This document shows, in pieces, positions 38,621 through 47,571 of a stretch of DNA of 48,684 nt. The stretch is from assembly GCA_937916515.1 (NCBI GenBank), contig CALFSX010000328.1:1-48684 (forward strand), read 5' to 3'. How positions within the stretch are numbered: the stretch's first letter is position 1; every line of letters begins with the position of its first letter. The notes below the pieces were generated by a model. That model was given only the letters and a program-made list of their open reading frames with translations. It was not told where the DNA came from and did no database searches. This stretch comes from an uncultured Planctomycetaceae bacterium (GTDB lineage: Bacteria > Planctomycetota > Planctomycetia > Planctomycetales > Planctomycetaceae). The position numbers and the translations under genes are program-made.

Positions 38621-38908
38621 ATGAAAATCAATCCTCTTGATGACCGAGTTGTCGTAAAAGCAGACGAAGCTGAAGAAACCACAGCTGGCGGAATCGTGCT
38701 GCCAGACGCTGCCAAAGAAAAGCCTCAACGCGGTACCGTGATTGCCGTTGGCCCAGGCCGACTGCTGGACAGTGGCGAGCGAGCTGGCATCAGCGTTGTT
38801 GTTGGCGACAAGGTTCTGTTTGGCAAATACGGCGGAACAGAAATCGAAGTTGATGGCGAAGAAGTCAAAATTCTTCGCGAAAGTGATATCCTAGCAAAGG
38901 TTGTGTAA
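38621..38908 (+). CDS. groES: co-chaperonin GroES
   Basis: This is a 95-aa Hsp10, the heptameric lid of GroEL. Landmarks are [13 protein letters not shown] near the N-terminus, the mobile loop [17 protein letters not shown] (the GroEL-binding I-V-L), the V-G-P-G-R segment and the C-terminal I-L-R-E-S-D-I-L-A. Length is normal. GGAG lies 9 bases before the ATG. It lies between the two groEL genes, about 140 bp from each, and its stop is followed by a long-range inverted repeat. Confidence 0.98.
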   Translation: MKINPLDDRVVVKADEAEETTAGGIVLPDAAKEKPQRGTVIAVGPGRLLDSGERAGISVVVGDKVLFGKYGGTEIEVDGEEVKILRESDILAKVV

Positions 38909-38927
38909 CGGCCGGGTTTTCAGTTGG

Positions 38928-39020
38928 CAGTGTTCGGTTTTCAGCGAATCGCAGCAGGCGACCTGAAAGCACAAAGACTGCCACGCTGAGACGTGTACTG
39001 AACAACGAAACTGAACACTG
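38928..39020. repeat. long-range inverted repeat between groES and groEL2
   Basis: CAGTGTTCGGTTT (38928-38940) pairs with AAACTGAACACTG (39008-39020) with one G-U-type exception, leaving a 67-base loop. It could form an mRNA stem between the two cistrons, or be a remnant of a repeated element. Confidence 0.45.
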
Positions 39021-39043
39021 AAGACTCCCGAAGGGATTATATA

Positions 39044-40660
39044 ATGGCTAAACAACTTTTGTTTGACGACCCGGCACGGCTGAAGCTGCAAAGCGGCATT
39101 GAAACGCTGGCCAAAGCGGTCGCCGTTACGATGGGGCCAACCGGTCGCAACGTGATTATTGATAAGAGCTTCGGCAATCCTGTCGTCACCAAAGACGGCG
39201 TGACTGTCAGCAAAGAAGTTGACCTGGAAGACCCATACGAAAACATGGGCGCTAAACTGGTTAACGAAGTGGCCAGCAAAACCAGCGACATCGCTGGTGA
39301 CGGAACAACCACTGCCACCGTTTTGGCACGAGCGATCTTTCAGGAAGGACTTCGTGGGATTTCTCTCGGAGCCAACCCAACTGTCGTTCGTCGCGGTATA
39401 GACAAAGCTGTGGAAGCGGCTTTGGTCAGCATCAAAAAGCTGGCTCAGCCAGTTAAATCAAAGCAGCAGGTTGCTCAGGTTGGTGCTATTTCTGCCAACA
39501 ACGATTCTGAAATCGGCAACATGATTGCTGACGCTATGGAACGCGTTGGACGCGATGGCGTTATCACCGTGGAAGAAGGCAAAGCCAACGAAACCACGCT
39601 GGACTTCGCTGAAGGTATGCAGTTCGACAAGGGATACATTTCTCCTTACTTCGTCACCAGTGCCGAAGACATGAAATGCGTCATGGAAGACTGCCTGATC
39701 CTGCTGTTTGAAAAGAAGGTCAGCAACCTTCGTGACCTTGTTCCATTGCTGGAAAAAGTCGCTCAAACCGGCAAAGAACTTCTCATCATTGCCGAAGACG
39801 TTGACAGCGAAGCTCTGACAGCTTTGGTGATCAACAAGCTGCGTGGTATCCTGAAGATCTGTGCTGTGAAGGCTCCAGGCTTCGGCGATCGACGCAAGGC
39901 AATGCTGGGCGACATGGCTGTGCTGACCGGCGGAACTTTGATTTCCGAAGATCTCGGAATCAAGCTTGATACAGTTGAACTGTCACATCTTGGCAAGGCT
40001 CGCAAGGTCGAAGTCAGCAAGGACAGCACAACGATTATCGAAGGTGCTGGCGATACGAAAGCGATCAAGGCTCGAGTGCAACAGATCCGCGATCACATCG
40101 AAAAGACAGACAGCGATTACGATCGCGAGAAGTTCCAGGAACGTCTTGCCAAGCTGACCGGCGGCGTTGCAGTTATTTCCGTTGGTGCTGCCACCGAAGC
40201 GGAAATGAAGCAAACCAAGGCTCGCATGGAAGACGCTCTACATGCAACTCGTGCTGCTGTTGAAGAAGGAATTCTTCCTGGTGGTGGCGTCGCTTTGCTG
40301 CGAGCAATCACCGATGTGGAAAAAGTGAAGGCTGAAGGCGATGAAGCCATCGGCGTCAAAATCGTCGCCAAGGCATTGGAAGCTCCCATTCGTCAGATCG
40401 CGTCAAACCGCGGTATGGACGGAGCTGTCATTGCTGACGAAGTTCGACAACTAAAGGGATCTGAAGGCTACGATGCATCAACCGGTGAATACACCGACAT
40501 GCTGAAGGCCGGCATTCTGGACCCAGCCAAGGTCGTTCGCAGTGCACTGTCACATGCGGCCTCCATCGCTGGCCTGATGCTGACAACTCAGGTTCTGGTA
40601 ACACGAACGGACGACGCAGACGGCGGCAAGAAGGCGAAAGTCGCTGGAGCTATTCGCTAG
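39044..40660 (+). CDS. groEL: chaperonin GroEL, second copy without Gly-Gly-Met tail
   Basis: This 538-aa Hsp60 subunit has intact ATP-site motifs ([28 protein letters not shown]) and apical substrate-binding region. Its core sequence is closer to the common GroEL pattern ([15 protein letters not shown]) than the first copy. Its end is unusual: after the final helix it stops at [12 protein letters not shown], with neither a Gly-Gly-Met tail nor a His cluster. AAGGG precedes the ATG by about 9 bases. It follows groES and probably shares its transcript. Confidence 0.98.
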   Translation: MAKQLLFDDPARLKLQSGIETLAKAVAVTMGPTGRNVIIDKSFGNPVVTKDGVTVSKEVDLEDPYENMGAKLVNEVASKTSDIAGDGTTTATVLARAIFQEGLRGISLGANPTVVRRGIDKAVEAALVSIKKLAQPVKSKQQVAQVGAISANNDSEIGNMIADAMERVGRDGVITVEEGKANETTLDFAEGMQFDKGYISPYFVTSAEDMKCVMEDCLILLFEKKVSNLRDLVPLLEKVAQTGKELLIIAEDVDSEALTALVINKLRGILKICAVKAPGFGDRRKAMLGDMAVLTGGTLISEDLGIKLDTVELSHLGKARKVEVSKDSTTIIEGAGDTKAIKARVQQIRDHIEKTDSDYDREKFQERLAKLTGGVAVISVGAATEAEMKQTKARMEDALHATRAAVEEGILPGGGVALLRAITDVEKVKAEGDEAIGVKIVAKALEAPIRQIASNRGMDGAVIADEVRQLKGSEGYDASTGEYTDMLKAGILDPAKVVRSALSHAASIAGLMLTTQVLVTRTDDADGGKKAKVAGAIR

Positions 40661-41204
40661 TTCTAATACCGCTTAGGTGACCCCGATTCCTGTGGTGTGC
40701 AGAACTCTGCCCGCAACAACGAATCGGGCTCAACCATTCAATTCAGGCCCAGATGGCAACGCCGCACTGGCCGGGATTGAAAACGGAAAGTCGGTTCATA
40801 TCGAACCGGCTTCCTGAACACGACAAAACCTGGTTGACCAGATTTAATCAACCAGATCGGTGCTTTACTTAAAAGTCAACACCGTCAGAAAGTGTCAGAC
40901 TTGATTGGCGAGATGTACTGAAGGTGTGAGATCACGCTTTCTGATTTAAGCTTCGCCAACCTTTCTGTTGCGGCCTGTGATATATCGATGTTGCTTTTAA
41001 GCGTTGTGAAAACAGATCACGGGGCACCTGCTTGGGTGTCCCGTTTTTGTTGGTTGACAGACAAATCATGTCCAATTGCGGCTATCAGACTTTCAATTGA
41101 TTTCTTCAGACAGTCGATACTCACATCATATTGTGGCAAACCCCATTTCAATAGATACATACGGCCAGGTTTAGGGTCGTTACAACCAGGGACCGGATGT
41201 GACA
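40661..41204 (+). ncRNA. structured intergenic region between groEL2 and dnaJ
   Basis: About 540 bp without a gene but with several stems in a row. CCCGATTC/GAATCGGG (40682-40689 with 40721-40728) encloses GCAGA..TCTGC. AAGTCGGTTC/GAACCGGCTT is at 40788-40812, CTGGTTGA/TCAACCAG at 40830-40855, and TTGGCGA/TCGCCAA at 40905-40911 with 40953-40959. No T-tract follows any of them closely. It could be an RNA leader of dnaJ, processing sites or terminators. Whether it is a defined RNA is unproven. Confidence 0.35.
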
Positions 41205-42362
41205 ATGGCAACTCAGACTTGCTACTATGAAGTCCTCAGCGTGTCACGAACCGCTTCGGGTGATGAAATCAAGAAGGCTTATCGCAAGCTTGCCTTGAAA
41301 TACCATCCCGACCGAAATCAGGGAGACGATGCCGCCGTTGAAAAATTCAAGCAGGCTTCTGAAGCCTTTGATGTGTTAAGCGACGACACGAAACGATCAC
41401 GCTACGATCAATACGGCCACGCTGGGGTATCAGGTGCTGCCGGTCGAGGTGGTGGCGGATTCGGCGACGTCAACGACATCTTCAGCGCCTTTGGAGACAT
41501 CTTTGAAGGCTTCGGATTCGGCGGTGGTGGCGGAGGAGGAGGTCGAAGTCGAGGCGGTGCTGGAGCTCGCCGAGGGGCCACTCTTGAAACGACGATCGTG
41601 CTTGAACTTCCGGAAGCCGCATCCGGGTGCAAGCGAGAACTGGAAATCTCTCGCCGAGAAACCTGCGACACCTGCAGCGGTTCCGGTGCCAAAGCGGGCA
41701 GCAAGCCAGTCGCCTGCAAAACTTGTGGCGGCCATGGGCAAGTCATTCAGTCTCAGGGATTCTTCCGAGTTCAAACTGCCTGCCCTGCCTGCAAAGGTGA
41801 AGGTAAAACGATCAAAGATCCGTGCGAAAGCTGCTCCGGCAGTGGTCGAACGATGAAGAAGTCCACATTGGAAATCAACATTCCTGGTGGCGTCGACAGT
41901 GGCATGCAGATGCCCATTCGCGGAGAAGGCGAGGCAGGCATCAAGGGAGGCCCACGAGGCGACCTGCACGTCAATTTCAAAGTCAAAGAACATCCGTTGT
42001 TTCAGCGAGACGGACAGGATCTTTTGTGCCGCGTGCCAATATCATACTATCAGGCCGCACTTGGTGCTGAAATTGAAATCCCAACGCTAACCGGACGTGA
42101 ATCGCTAAAGATCAAACCAGGTACTCAGCCGGGAGAAGTTACTCGGCTGCGACATAAAGGCATGCCCGATCCTAACGGGCGGCACAGTGTCGGCGACCTG
42201 CTGGTGGAAATCCAGATCGAAGTGCCTCGCAAAGTTGACGGACGTCAGGAAAAACTACTTCGCGAACTGGCCGAACTGGAAGAAGCCAACGTCATGCCGC
42301 ATCGCAAATCGTTCTTCGACCACGTGAAAAATTTCTTTGCTGGCGACGACGAATCAGAATAG
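41205..42362 (+). CDS. dnaJ: co-chaperone DnaJ
   Basis: This 385-aa Hsp40 stimulates the DnaK ATPase and delivers substrates. The J domain (about 4-70) contains K-Y-H-P-D-R-N with the essential HPD. A Gly/Phe-rich linker (about 75-125) is very glycine-rich. The zinc region has four CxxCxGxG-type repeats: [24 protein letters not shown] and C-E-S-C-S-G-S-G. C-terminal substrate-binding domains and a short acidic end follow. I take ATG 41205 (M-A-T-Q-T-C-Y-Y-E); a GTG two codons earlier is possible. dnaK is not adjacent. grpE follows 115 bp later, so the two are likely one operon. Confidence 0.97.
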   Translation: MATQTCYYEVLSVSRTASGDEIKKAYRKLALKYHPDRNQGDDAAVEKFKQASEAFDVLSDDTKRSRYDQYGHAGVSGAAGRGGGGFGDVNDIFSAFGDIFEGFGFGGGGGGGGRSRGGAGARRGATLETTIVLELPEAASGCKRELEISRRETCDTCSGSGAKAGSKPVACKTCGGHGQVIQSQGFFRVQTACPACKGEGKTIKDPCESCSGSGRTMKKSTLEINIPGGVDSGMQMPIRGEGEAGIKGGPRGDLHVNFKVKEHPLFQRDGQDLLCRVPISYYQAALGAEIEIPTLTGRESLKIKPGTQPGEVTRLRHKGMPDPNGRHSVGDLLVEIQIEVPRKVDGRQEKLLRELAELEEANVMPHRKSFFDHVKNFFAGDDESE

Positions 42363-42477
42363 ACACTGCCTCTTTCACCATTTGCCACAGCAACCAACAC
42401 ATTACTCAAGCGTTAAGTCCATTGGGATTGCCTCCCAATTCAACTGCCACATCCAACCTAACGATCGTGAGCCAGAT

Positions 42478-43056
42478 ATGAGTGCCACAGACAACAACGA
42501 AAATCAGAACGAAGTGCCAGCCGACGATTCCACCACACAGGCGTCTGCAGAGGACACTCAGACGACATCCGCCAGCGACGAAACCGAACTTCAGCGACTC
42601 ATTGCAGAAAACGCTGAACTTAAGGACCGATTGTTGAGAAGCCATGCAGAGCTGGAAAACTTCCGACGTCGAACTCAAAAAGAAGCACTCGACGCCATGA
42701 AGTATCAGGCCACAGGTGTAATTCGAGACATGCTGCCAGGAATCGATAACCTGAAACGAGCGATTGAAGTTACTGAACAAACAGGCGACACCCAAAAACT
42801 GCTTGATGGAATCAAGATGGTTTTGCCTCAGTTCGTGGATGCTTTGAAGTCAAATGCCTGCGAACCGATTGACCCAACAGGCCAACCGTTCGACGCCAAC
42901 TTCCACGAAGCACTCGCACAGGTGCCATCCGCGGACCACGAACCGATGACCGTGTTACAGGTCGTTGAGCAGGGGTATAAAATTCACGATCGAGTCATTC
43001 GGCCGGCCAAAGTGATGGTCACGTGTGCTCCACCTGCCCCCGCCACTGAAGAGTAG
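42478..43056 (+). CDS. grpE: nucleotide exchange factor GrpE
   Basis: This is a 192-aa protein that releases ADP from DnaK. An acidic, Asn/Thr-rich N-terminus (about 1-35) is followed by the long dimerisation helix (L-K-D-R-L-L-R-S-H-A-E-L-E-N-F-R-R-R-T) and the C-terminal beta domain with F-D-A-N-F-H-E-A-L and V-V-E-Q-G-Y-K-I-H-D-R-V-I-R-P-A-K-V. ATG 42478 is chosen; the frame extending back to 42337 reads through dnaJ and gives an unlikely leader. It lies directly behind dnaJ. Confidence 0.97.
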   Translation: MSATDNNENQNEVPADDSTTQASAEDTQTTSASDETELQRLIAENAELKDRLLRSHAELENFRRRTQKEALDAMKYQATGVIRDMLPGIDNLKRAIEVTEQTGDTQKLLDGIKMVLPQFVDALKSNACEPIDPTGQPFDANFHEALAQVPSADHEPMTVLQVVEQGYKIHDRVIRPAKVMVTCAPPAPATEE

Positions 43057-43149
43057 CTTCAGTACGACCGCAGTTGTTCGCCAAAGCAACTGCTGGCATT
43101 CAATTATACTGTGCATTGACTTCCACAACTTCAAGAACAAGAGCTTTCG

Positions 43150-43434
43150 ATGCCAACTTACGAATACCGCTGCAACGCCTGCGAACACACCTGGGAAGAA
43201 TTTCAGTCGATCACCGCCAAGCCAACGAAGAAATGCCCAGACTGTAAGAAAGCCAAAGCCGAGCGAATTATCAGTGCTGGCGGTGGCATTATTTTCAAGG
43301 GTACTGGCTTCTACCAAACAGATTATCGCAGCGATTCGTACAAGAAGGCCGCGAAAGCTGACACGCCATCAAGCGATAGTTCCAGCAGCTCCAAGTCTGA
43401 CTCAAAAAGTAGCTCATCTGGTTCCACGGAGTAA
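43150..43434 (+). CDS. FmdB-family zinc-ribbon protein
   Basis: This is a 94-aa protein. The N-terminus M-P-T-Y-E-Y-R-C-N-A-C-E-H-T-W-E and Cys8, Cys11, Cys29 and Cys32 form the FmdB-type zinc ribbon. G-G-G-I-I-F-K-G-T-G-F-Y-Q-T-D-Y-R, the second conserved block of the family, follows. The last 25 residues are a Ser/Lys low-complexity tail. The family is named as putative regulators, but the molecular role is not established. The gene is 93 bp after grpE on the same strand, with AAGAG upstream, and may be co-transcribed with the chaperone genes. Confidence 0.92.
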   Translation: MPTYEYRCNACEHTWEEFQSITAKPTKKCPDCKKAKAERIISAGGGIIFKGTGFYQTDYRSDSYKKAAKADTPSSDSSSSSKSDSKSSSSGSTE

Positions 43435-43770
43435 ACTCTGGCCAGCCGGAAACGCAGTCGACCATCGCCAGTGAAGACTGTGCTCATGGATGATTTTTTG
43501 TTTGGCCATGGTGCCTCGGGTTGGAGTGAGGTACGAGCAAAACACCGAGGTTTCCGTCGCTTCGCTGAGCCCAACTCCAGCCACCCAAACCAGAAACCTA
43601 AATCCATCATCGCACCCGCCGGTGAGCGACCTTTCCTTTCAGGCTGTACATTTGCCGGCCAAAAAGTAAAAATCCAGCTGTGGTTTCGGAAGCTTCAGTT
43701 ATGCGTCAGCATATAACAAGAAGCTTCAAACCGAATGGCGACGTCACAATTACAGTGAAAGGATTCTTAC
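43435..43770. repeat. intergenic region with fold-back element
   Basis: About 335 bp without a supported gene. CCTCGG (43514-43519) pairs with CCGAGG (43545-43550), and GGTTGGAGT (43519-43527) pairs with ACTCCAGCC (43574-43582, one G-U). This makes a compact self-complementary block of about 70 bp. It could be a terminator for the fmdB-like gene or a small interspersed element. AAAGGA upstream of 43771 is the next gene's ribosome site. Confidence 0.4.
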
Positions 43771-44547
43771 ATGGCATCTTCGGAATCACGTCGGCGGAAG
43801 CAGCTTGAAAAGAAAAAGAAAAAAAGAGACGAGAAGCGTCACTCGCTTGTACTTCGGCGCAACATGAGCCTCGCCGACAAACTTAAATCGAAGTCGAAGT
43901 ACCCCATCTACGAATGCTATGTGTCAGAATCACTTTTAGATGCCGAACTTGGAGAAGTGATTTTCACTCGGCGTGCCCCCACGGGCGAAATTGTGATGGG
44001 CATGTTCCTGATTGACCGAATGTGCATGGGGGTCAAGAACTGCTTTGGCACGTTCCGTTCGATGATGGAATTCCGTGACGTTCTTGAAAAACTGCAAGCC
44101 AATGGTCGCGTACTCCGCCCGATAGAAGCCTCAACGGCTCGGCAGACGGTTGAACGTGCGGTGCAATTCGCCGCAGATTGTGGACTTTCGCCACATGCAG
44201 ACTACGCATCCTGCAAGTTCATCTTCGGCGATACGCCAACCATCGATTCTGACGACATTCCTGAATTTGGCATAAACGGCAAGCCGCACTTTATACCCGG
44301 CCCGTTTGAATCCGGTCCCAAGATCCAGTTGATTCTTGCCAGGCTGCAAAAGCACTGCGGAGCAGGGAACTATCATTTCACATTGCCGTTAGGCGTTCCT
44401 GCTGAAGACTTTGACCTGTCAGACACCGACTTCAGCGACGATGAGGAATTTCTGGATAACGATGGGGCCGATGAAGAGTTGCTCGAATCAGAAACCCCAA
44501 GCGTAACGGTAATCGACCCGATCCAGCGCCAATCAGACACTTTCTAA
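43771..44547 (+). CDS. planctomycete-type protein of unknown function with Lys-rich start and acidic end
   Basis: This is a 258-aa protein. Residues 1-30 are strongly basic (K-K-K-K-K-R-D-E-K-R). The central domain at about 40-200 includes G-E-I-V-M-G-M-F-L-I-D-R-M-C-M-G-V-K-N-C-F and later C-G-L-S-P-H-A-D-Y-A-S-C-K-F-I-F-G-D, then P-H-F-I-P-G-P-F-E-S-G-P. I remember this pattern (F-L-V-D, G-V-K-N, P-H-x-D-Y) from uncharacterised bacterial proteins, some near SEC-C-motif proteins, but I cannot name the family. The last 50 residues are Asp/Glu-rich. No signal peptide or membrane helix is present. A good ribosome site (AAAGGA, 7 bases) supports the ATG. It is 30 bp upstream of the C39-like gene, so probably an operon. 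Confidence 0.82.
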   Translation: MASSESRRRKQLEKKKKKRDEKRHSLVLRRNMSLADKLKSKSKYPIYECYVSESLLDAELGEVIFTRRAPTGEIVMGMFLIDRMCMGVKNCFGTFRSMMEFRDVLEKLQANGRVLRPIEASTARQTVERAVQFAADCGLSPHADYASCKFIFGDTPTIDSDDIPEFGINGKPHFIPGPFESGPKIQLILARLQKHCGAGNYHFTLPLGVPAEDFDLSDTDFSDDEEFLDNDGADEELLESETPSVTVIDPIQRQSDTF

Positions 44548-44577
44548 AACACTTCAACGAAATCTGATTAAGCGATC

Positions 44578-45450
44578 ATGGAACACCTGCGACTTGCAAT
44601 CGGACTTATGGGTTTCCTATCGGTCGCCACGTTTTTTGTGACAAAGCGGGTGGTTCACAAGGCATCACATACCACGCTTGACCTGTTGGCGGTGATGGTG
44701 CTGTGTCTTGTTGCTGCGTATTTCTACCTGGTTTGGGGGCAGCTTTGGATCGTTAAATGGATCCCGCTGCCTTCAGTTATCGTGCTTTCCAACTGGTTCC
44801 CAATTCTGCTGGCGATGCTGGCGGCCATATTGTGGACGCGACAGCAGACTTTGACAATTGCTCGCAAGCTTCCCATTCAGCTGGCGCTGCTGGGAGTCAC
44901 AGTATGGTCCGTTATTTACGTGATTCCACAAACGCCGCCTGAATGCGAAGATCTGTGGATTCCAGCGACTGCGCCAATCCCATTTCGGATTTGCCGGCAA
45001 ACAACCGACCACACCTGCTCTGCTGCGGCGGTCGCCACAATTCTGGAATCGCTTGGCGAAGAAGCCACCGAAGCGGAAATGGCAAAGCTGTGCCTGACAA
45101 CAAAAGGCACAAAATGGTTAGGAATGTATCACGGGCTATCCATCAAACTTTGGGGTACTGGCTTCAAAGCGAAGTTCTTTGAAGGTTCAGCAAATGACCT
45201 GCAACGGCTGACCAAAGATCACCCCGTATTGCTTTGCTGCCAGCTAAGCAATGAAGTTGCCCGAGCAATCCCCAAATACAAAGACGACGATGGCTGGATT
45301 CCAGGCGTGCAGCATTCTGTCGTCTGCTTTGCCGCCACAGATGACGTGTACCTGATTGGTGACCCATCTCAAAAACGCATGGAACGCTGGAGCCGCAAAG
45401 ACATCATCAACCTTTGGACAGGCACCGGCTTGATGGTCACGACACCGTGA
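44578..45450 (+). CDS. membrane protein with C39-like cysteine peptidase domain
   Basis: This is a 290-aa protein. Four membrane helices at about 5-24, 34-56, 68-89 and 101-120 are followed by a papain-like C39 domain (about 135-288). Visible catalytic residues are Q141 (oxyanion), C147 in D-H-T-C-S-A-A-A, H246 in V-Q-H-S-V-V-C-F and D262 in I-G-D-P-S. C39 domains cleave double-glycine leader peptides when fused to ABC exporters. Here no ABC transporter domain is present, and the domain follows a four-helix membrane module. It could process a secreted peptide or act in envelope turnover. It is co-directional with the unknown at 43771, 30 bp away. No obvious double-glycine substrate gene is adjacent. 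Confidence 0.85.
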   Translation: MEHLRLAIGLMGFLSVATFFVTKRVVHKASHTTLDLLAVMVLCLVAAYFYLVWGQLWIVKWIPLPSVIVLSNWFPILLAMLAAILWTRQQTLTIARKLPIQLALLGVTVWSVIYVIPQTPPECEDLWIPATAPIPFRICRQTTDHTCSAAAVATILESLGEEATEAEMAKLCLTTKGTKWLGMYHGLSIKLWGTGFKAKFFEGSANDLQRLTKDHPVLLCCQLSNEVARAIPKYKDDDGWIPGVQHSVVCFAATDDVYLIGDPSQKRMERWSRKDIINLWTGTGLMVTTP

Positions 45451-46053
45451 AGACAATTCGAAGCGTGAGAGAGCATTGGTCACGCTGAAATCAGCAAGTT
45501 GGCATTTCAATTCCGAGAGAGTCAGCAACTTCGCCCCCCCCAAACCACCACATCATTGCAGCGCATTTTCCAGAAATCCCAAACGGCATTTCCCTGAACA
45601 AATGGTGGCCCCCAACTTGAAACAGGAGCTGTTGTCCACAGGACATGTTTGTCGTTCGAGGAGGGACGTAAATCCCATTGAGTGCGGTGACTTATCATTG
45701 TTTTTCTTCACATGCCGCACTTGAAAGTGCCTGTTTCTTCCCCTTTGTGAACGCCCATAAGTCGAAGCACTCCAAAGAATTGATTCACAGCGAAAGGCGA
45801 CCCGCTTCAACCGCGAGAATTGCTCCAAGAGCCTGTACGTCCAACTTGCGATTACTCTATGTTTACGACTGTTAATCACAGATTTTAGCTGAAGGCCCCA
45901 ACCAAGTCCCATCGCGGCAAATGGTGCTAGATCTTCAACTGGTTCAGAATTCGGCACTAAGGCGAAAAACAATTGCCCGCAAATTCTGAGCTGAATACGT
46001 CCATTTCTATGAAAAAAAGGTCGTGGATTCAGAAGTCAACCCGATAATGGGAA

Positions 46054-46081
46054 TTGACACAGTCTTTCCAGACGATAGCCT
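46054..46081 (+). promoter_or_regulatory. weak sigma-70-type promoter candidate for the DUF1559 gene
   Basis: A perfect -35 hexamer TTGACA at 46054-46059 is followed at 16 bp by a poor -10 (TAGCCT). It lies about 75 bp before the start codon. Confidence 0.3.
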
Positions 46082-46085
46082 TTCT

Positions 46086-46122
46086 AACAGACAGTACGTT
46101 TCTACGTGGTCACCTGTCTGTT
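46086..46122 (+). promoter_or_regulatory. stem-loop in the 5' leader of the DUF1559 gene
   Basis: AACAGACAG (46086-46094) pairs perfectly with CTGTCTGTT (46114-46122) around a 19-base loop that itself contains two ACGT boxes. It ends 34 bp before the ATG. It may stabilise the mRNA or regulate translation. Confidence 0.5.
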
Positions 46123-46156
46123 CTATCCTTTCTTCATTAGTTTCTGAGGTGTTTTC

Positions 46157-47155
46157 ATGGTGAATTTGGTTAAACGTCGTAAGGGCTTCACGCTCATTGA
46201 ACTGCTGGTAGTAATTGCAATTATTGCTATTCTCATTGCTTTACTGCTGCCTGCGGTCCAACAGGCTCGAGAGGCAGCTCGACGAACTCAGTGCAAAAAC
46301 AATTTGAAGCAGATCGGCTTGGCACTTCATAACTACCATGACGTGTATGGTACGTTTCCTCCCGGTCGAACTCGCAAGGCCTCTGCGTTCGTGAATGGTT
46401 CAGCATGGTACAGCGGAAATATCTCATGGCTGCCACGCCTGTTGCCGCAGATTGAACAGACTGCTATTTACAACAAAATCGATTGGAACCTTGGAAACGG
46501 CACCTCGGGCACTGATGGTCACGGTGGCGTTAACGGGACAAACCCAACCGGTGCTCGACGTCAGATCATTCCGGCATTCCGCTGCCCGTCAGATCCAGGC
46601 ACTGGTGGAGTTCCATGGACAACACCAACAGGCCAGAAGGTAACAGGTCAGGCTGGAAACACGGGCTACGCCAGCGGAAACTATGCGGCCAGCGTCGGGG
46701 ACGCAACTCGCATTACTACCAAACCCCCAGGCATTTTTGGCCAGAACACTCGTACAAAGTTCCGAGACATTACGGATGGAACGTCAAACACATTGGCGGT
46801 TGCAGAAAACATCATCGGCTTTTACCGTCAAGGCGTGAATGACTCTGGCAACCGTACGGTTTGCGTGGCTGGATCTAAAGACACGAACTCGTCACGTCAG
46901 GCTGGATATTCATGGTTCTATGCGTATTTCCCACAAGCCGCGTTTATCAACACATACGTTGGCCCGAATGCCAAGGCAATTGACTGTGGAGTTAACTCAG
47001 ACAGAGTGAACCAGGCAGCTCGCAGTATGCACGTTGGAGGCGTTCAGGGAGCTCTTTGTGACGGTTCAGTTCGATTCTTCAGTGAAAGCCTTGACCGAAC
47101 AACCTGGTCGAATTTGGGCAACAAGTCTGATGGAAATCCACTGGGCGAGTTCTAA
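46157..47155 (+). CDS. DUF1559 family pseudopilin-like protein
   Basis: This is a 332-aa protein. The type IV prepilin-like signal K-G-F-T-L-I-E-L-L-V-V-I-A-I-I-A-I-L is cleaved by a prepilin peptidase before F and gives a hydrophobic N-terminal helix. Then come Q-Q-A-R-E-A-A-R-R-x-Q-C-x-N-N-L-K-Q-I-G-L-A-L-H-N-Y-H and the C-terminal H-X9-DG motif (H292, D302-G303). This is the large planctomycete-specific family usually annotated as DUF1559 or type II secretion system G-like. Planctomycetes carry dozens of copies, and their function is unproven; pilus-like or envelope fibres are suggested. GAGGTG precedes the ATG by about 6 bases. A strong terminator follows. Confidence 0.97.
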   Translation: MVNLVKRRKGFTLIELLVVIAIIAILIALLLPAVQQAREAARRTQCKNNLKQIGLALHNYHDVYGTFPPGRTRKASAFVNGSAWYSGNISWLPRLLPQIEQTAIYNKIDWNLGNGTSGTDGHGGVNGTNPTGARRQIIPAFRCPSDPGTGGVPWTTPTGQKVTGQAGNTGYASGNYAASVGDATRITTKPPGIFGQNTRTKFRDITDGTSNTLAVAENIIGFYRQGVNDSGNRTVCVAGSKDTNSSRQAGYSWFYAYFPQAAFINTYVGPNAKAIDCGVNSDRVNQAARSMHVGGVQGALCDGSVRFFSESLDRTTWSNLGNKSDGNPLGEF

Positions 47156-47211
47156 GTTGCTGATGTCTCAGCACAATGTGTTGAACAACTGCACAATGAA
47201 TTAAAATACGG

Positions 47212-47246
47212 GGGTCGGAAAGCAATCGCTTTCCGATCCTTTTTTA
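47212..47246 (+). terminator. strong intrinsic terminator of the DUF1559 gene
   Basis: A 12-bp stem GGGTCGGAAAGC / GCTTTCCGATCC with one G-U pair and an AATC loop is followed by TTTTTTT (47240-47246). Confidence 0.95.
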
Positions 47247-47571
47247 TTTTGCCCCAACCCAATCAAGCCACATTGCGGCAACGGTTACGGCGACTGCACC
47301 TCAAACCTGATGGTAGTGTAGTCCCAACGAATCGTTCTTAGACAGACTCAATGCAACAGCCGCCGACGATGAACAAACACCTGGTGATCCGACCCATCAT
47401 TGGCGAAATATCAGCTAAAAATTTACTCGCAACTACCTCACATATCCTGCCTGCGTGGTAGCGTCGCACTTGCTGTGCCTTTATGCTGTTGGAATACTAC
47501 AAATCAACTGCCCGGCGGTGATTTGTAAAGTGGATTTGATTGACTATTCTTGAGCGAAGAGAGCTAAAGCC
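47247..47571. promoter_or_regulatory. upstream region of the small lipoprotein gene
   Basis: About 325 bp after the terminator with no coding frame. It should contain a promoter for the 58-aa lipoprotein. No clear hexamers are seen. Confidence 0.35.

Larger units (their letters stand above)
45451..46156. other. about 700-bp intergenic region
   Basis: No convincing gene is seen. A 139-aa minus-strand frame (45553-45972) lacks domain content and a ribosome site. The stretch 45600-45700 contains TGTCC ACA GGACA and looks like possible repeat DNA. The last 110 bp hold promoter-like and stem-loop elements for the DUF1559 gene. Confidence 0.45.

Noticed and set aside
45553-45972. 139-aa minus-strand frame in the gap before the DUF1559 gene
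   Set aside because: No ribosome site, domain or protein-like composition; Arg/Cys/Ser-rich as in random frames.
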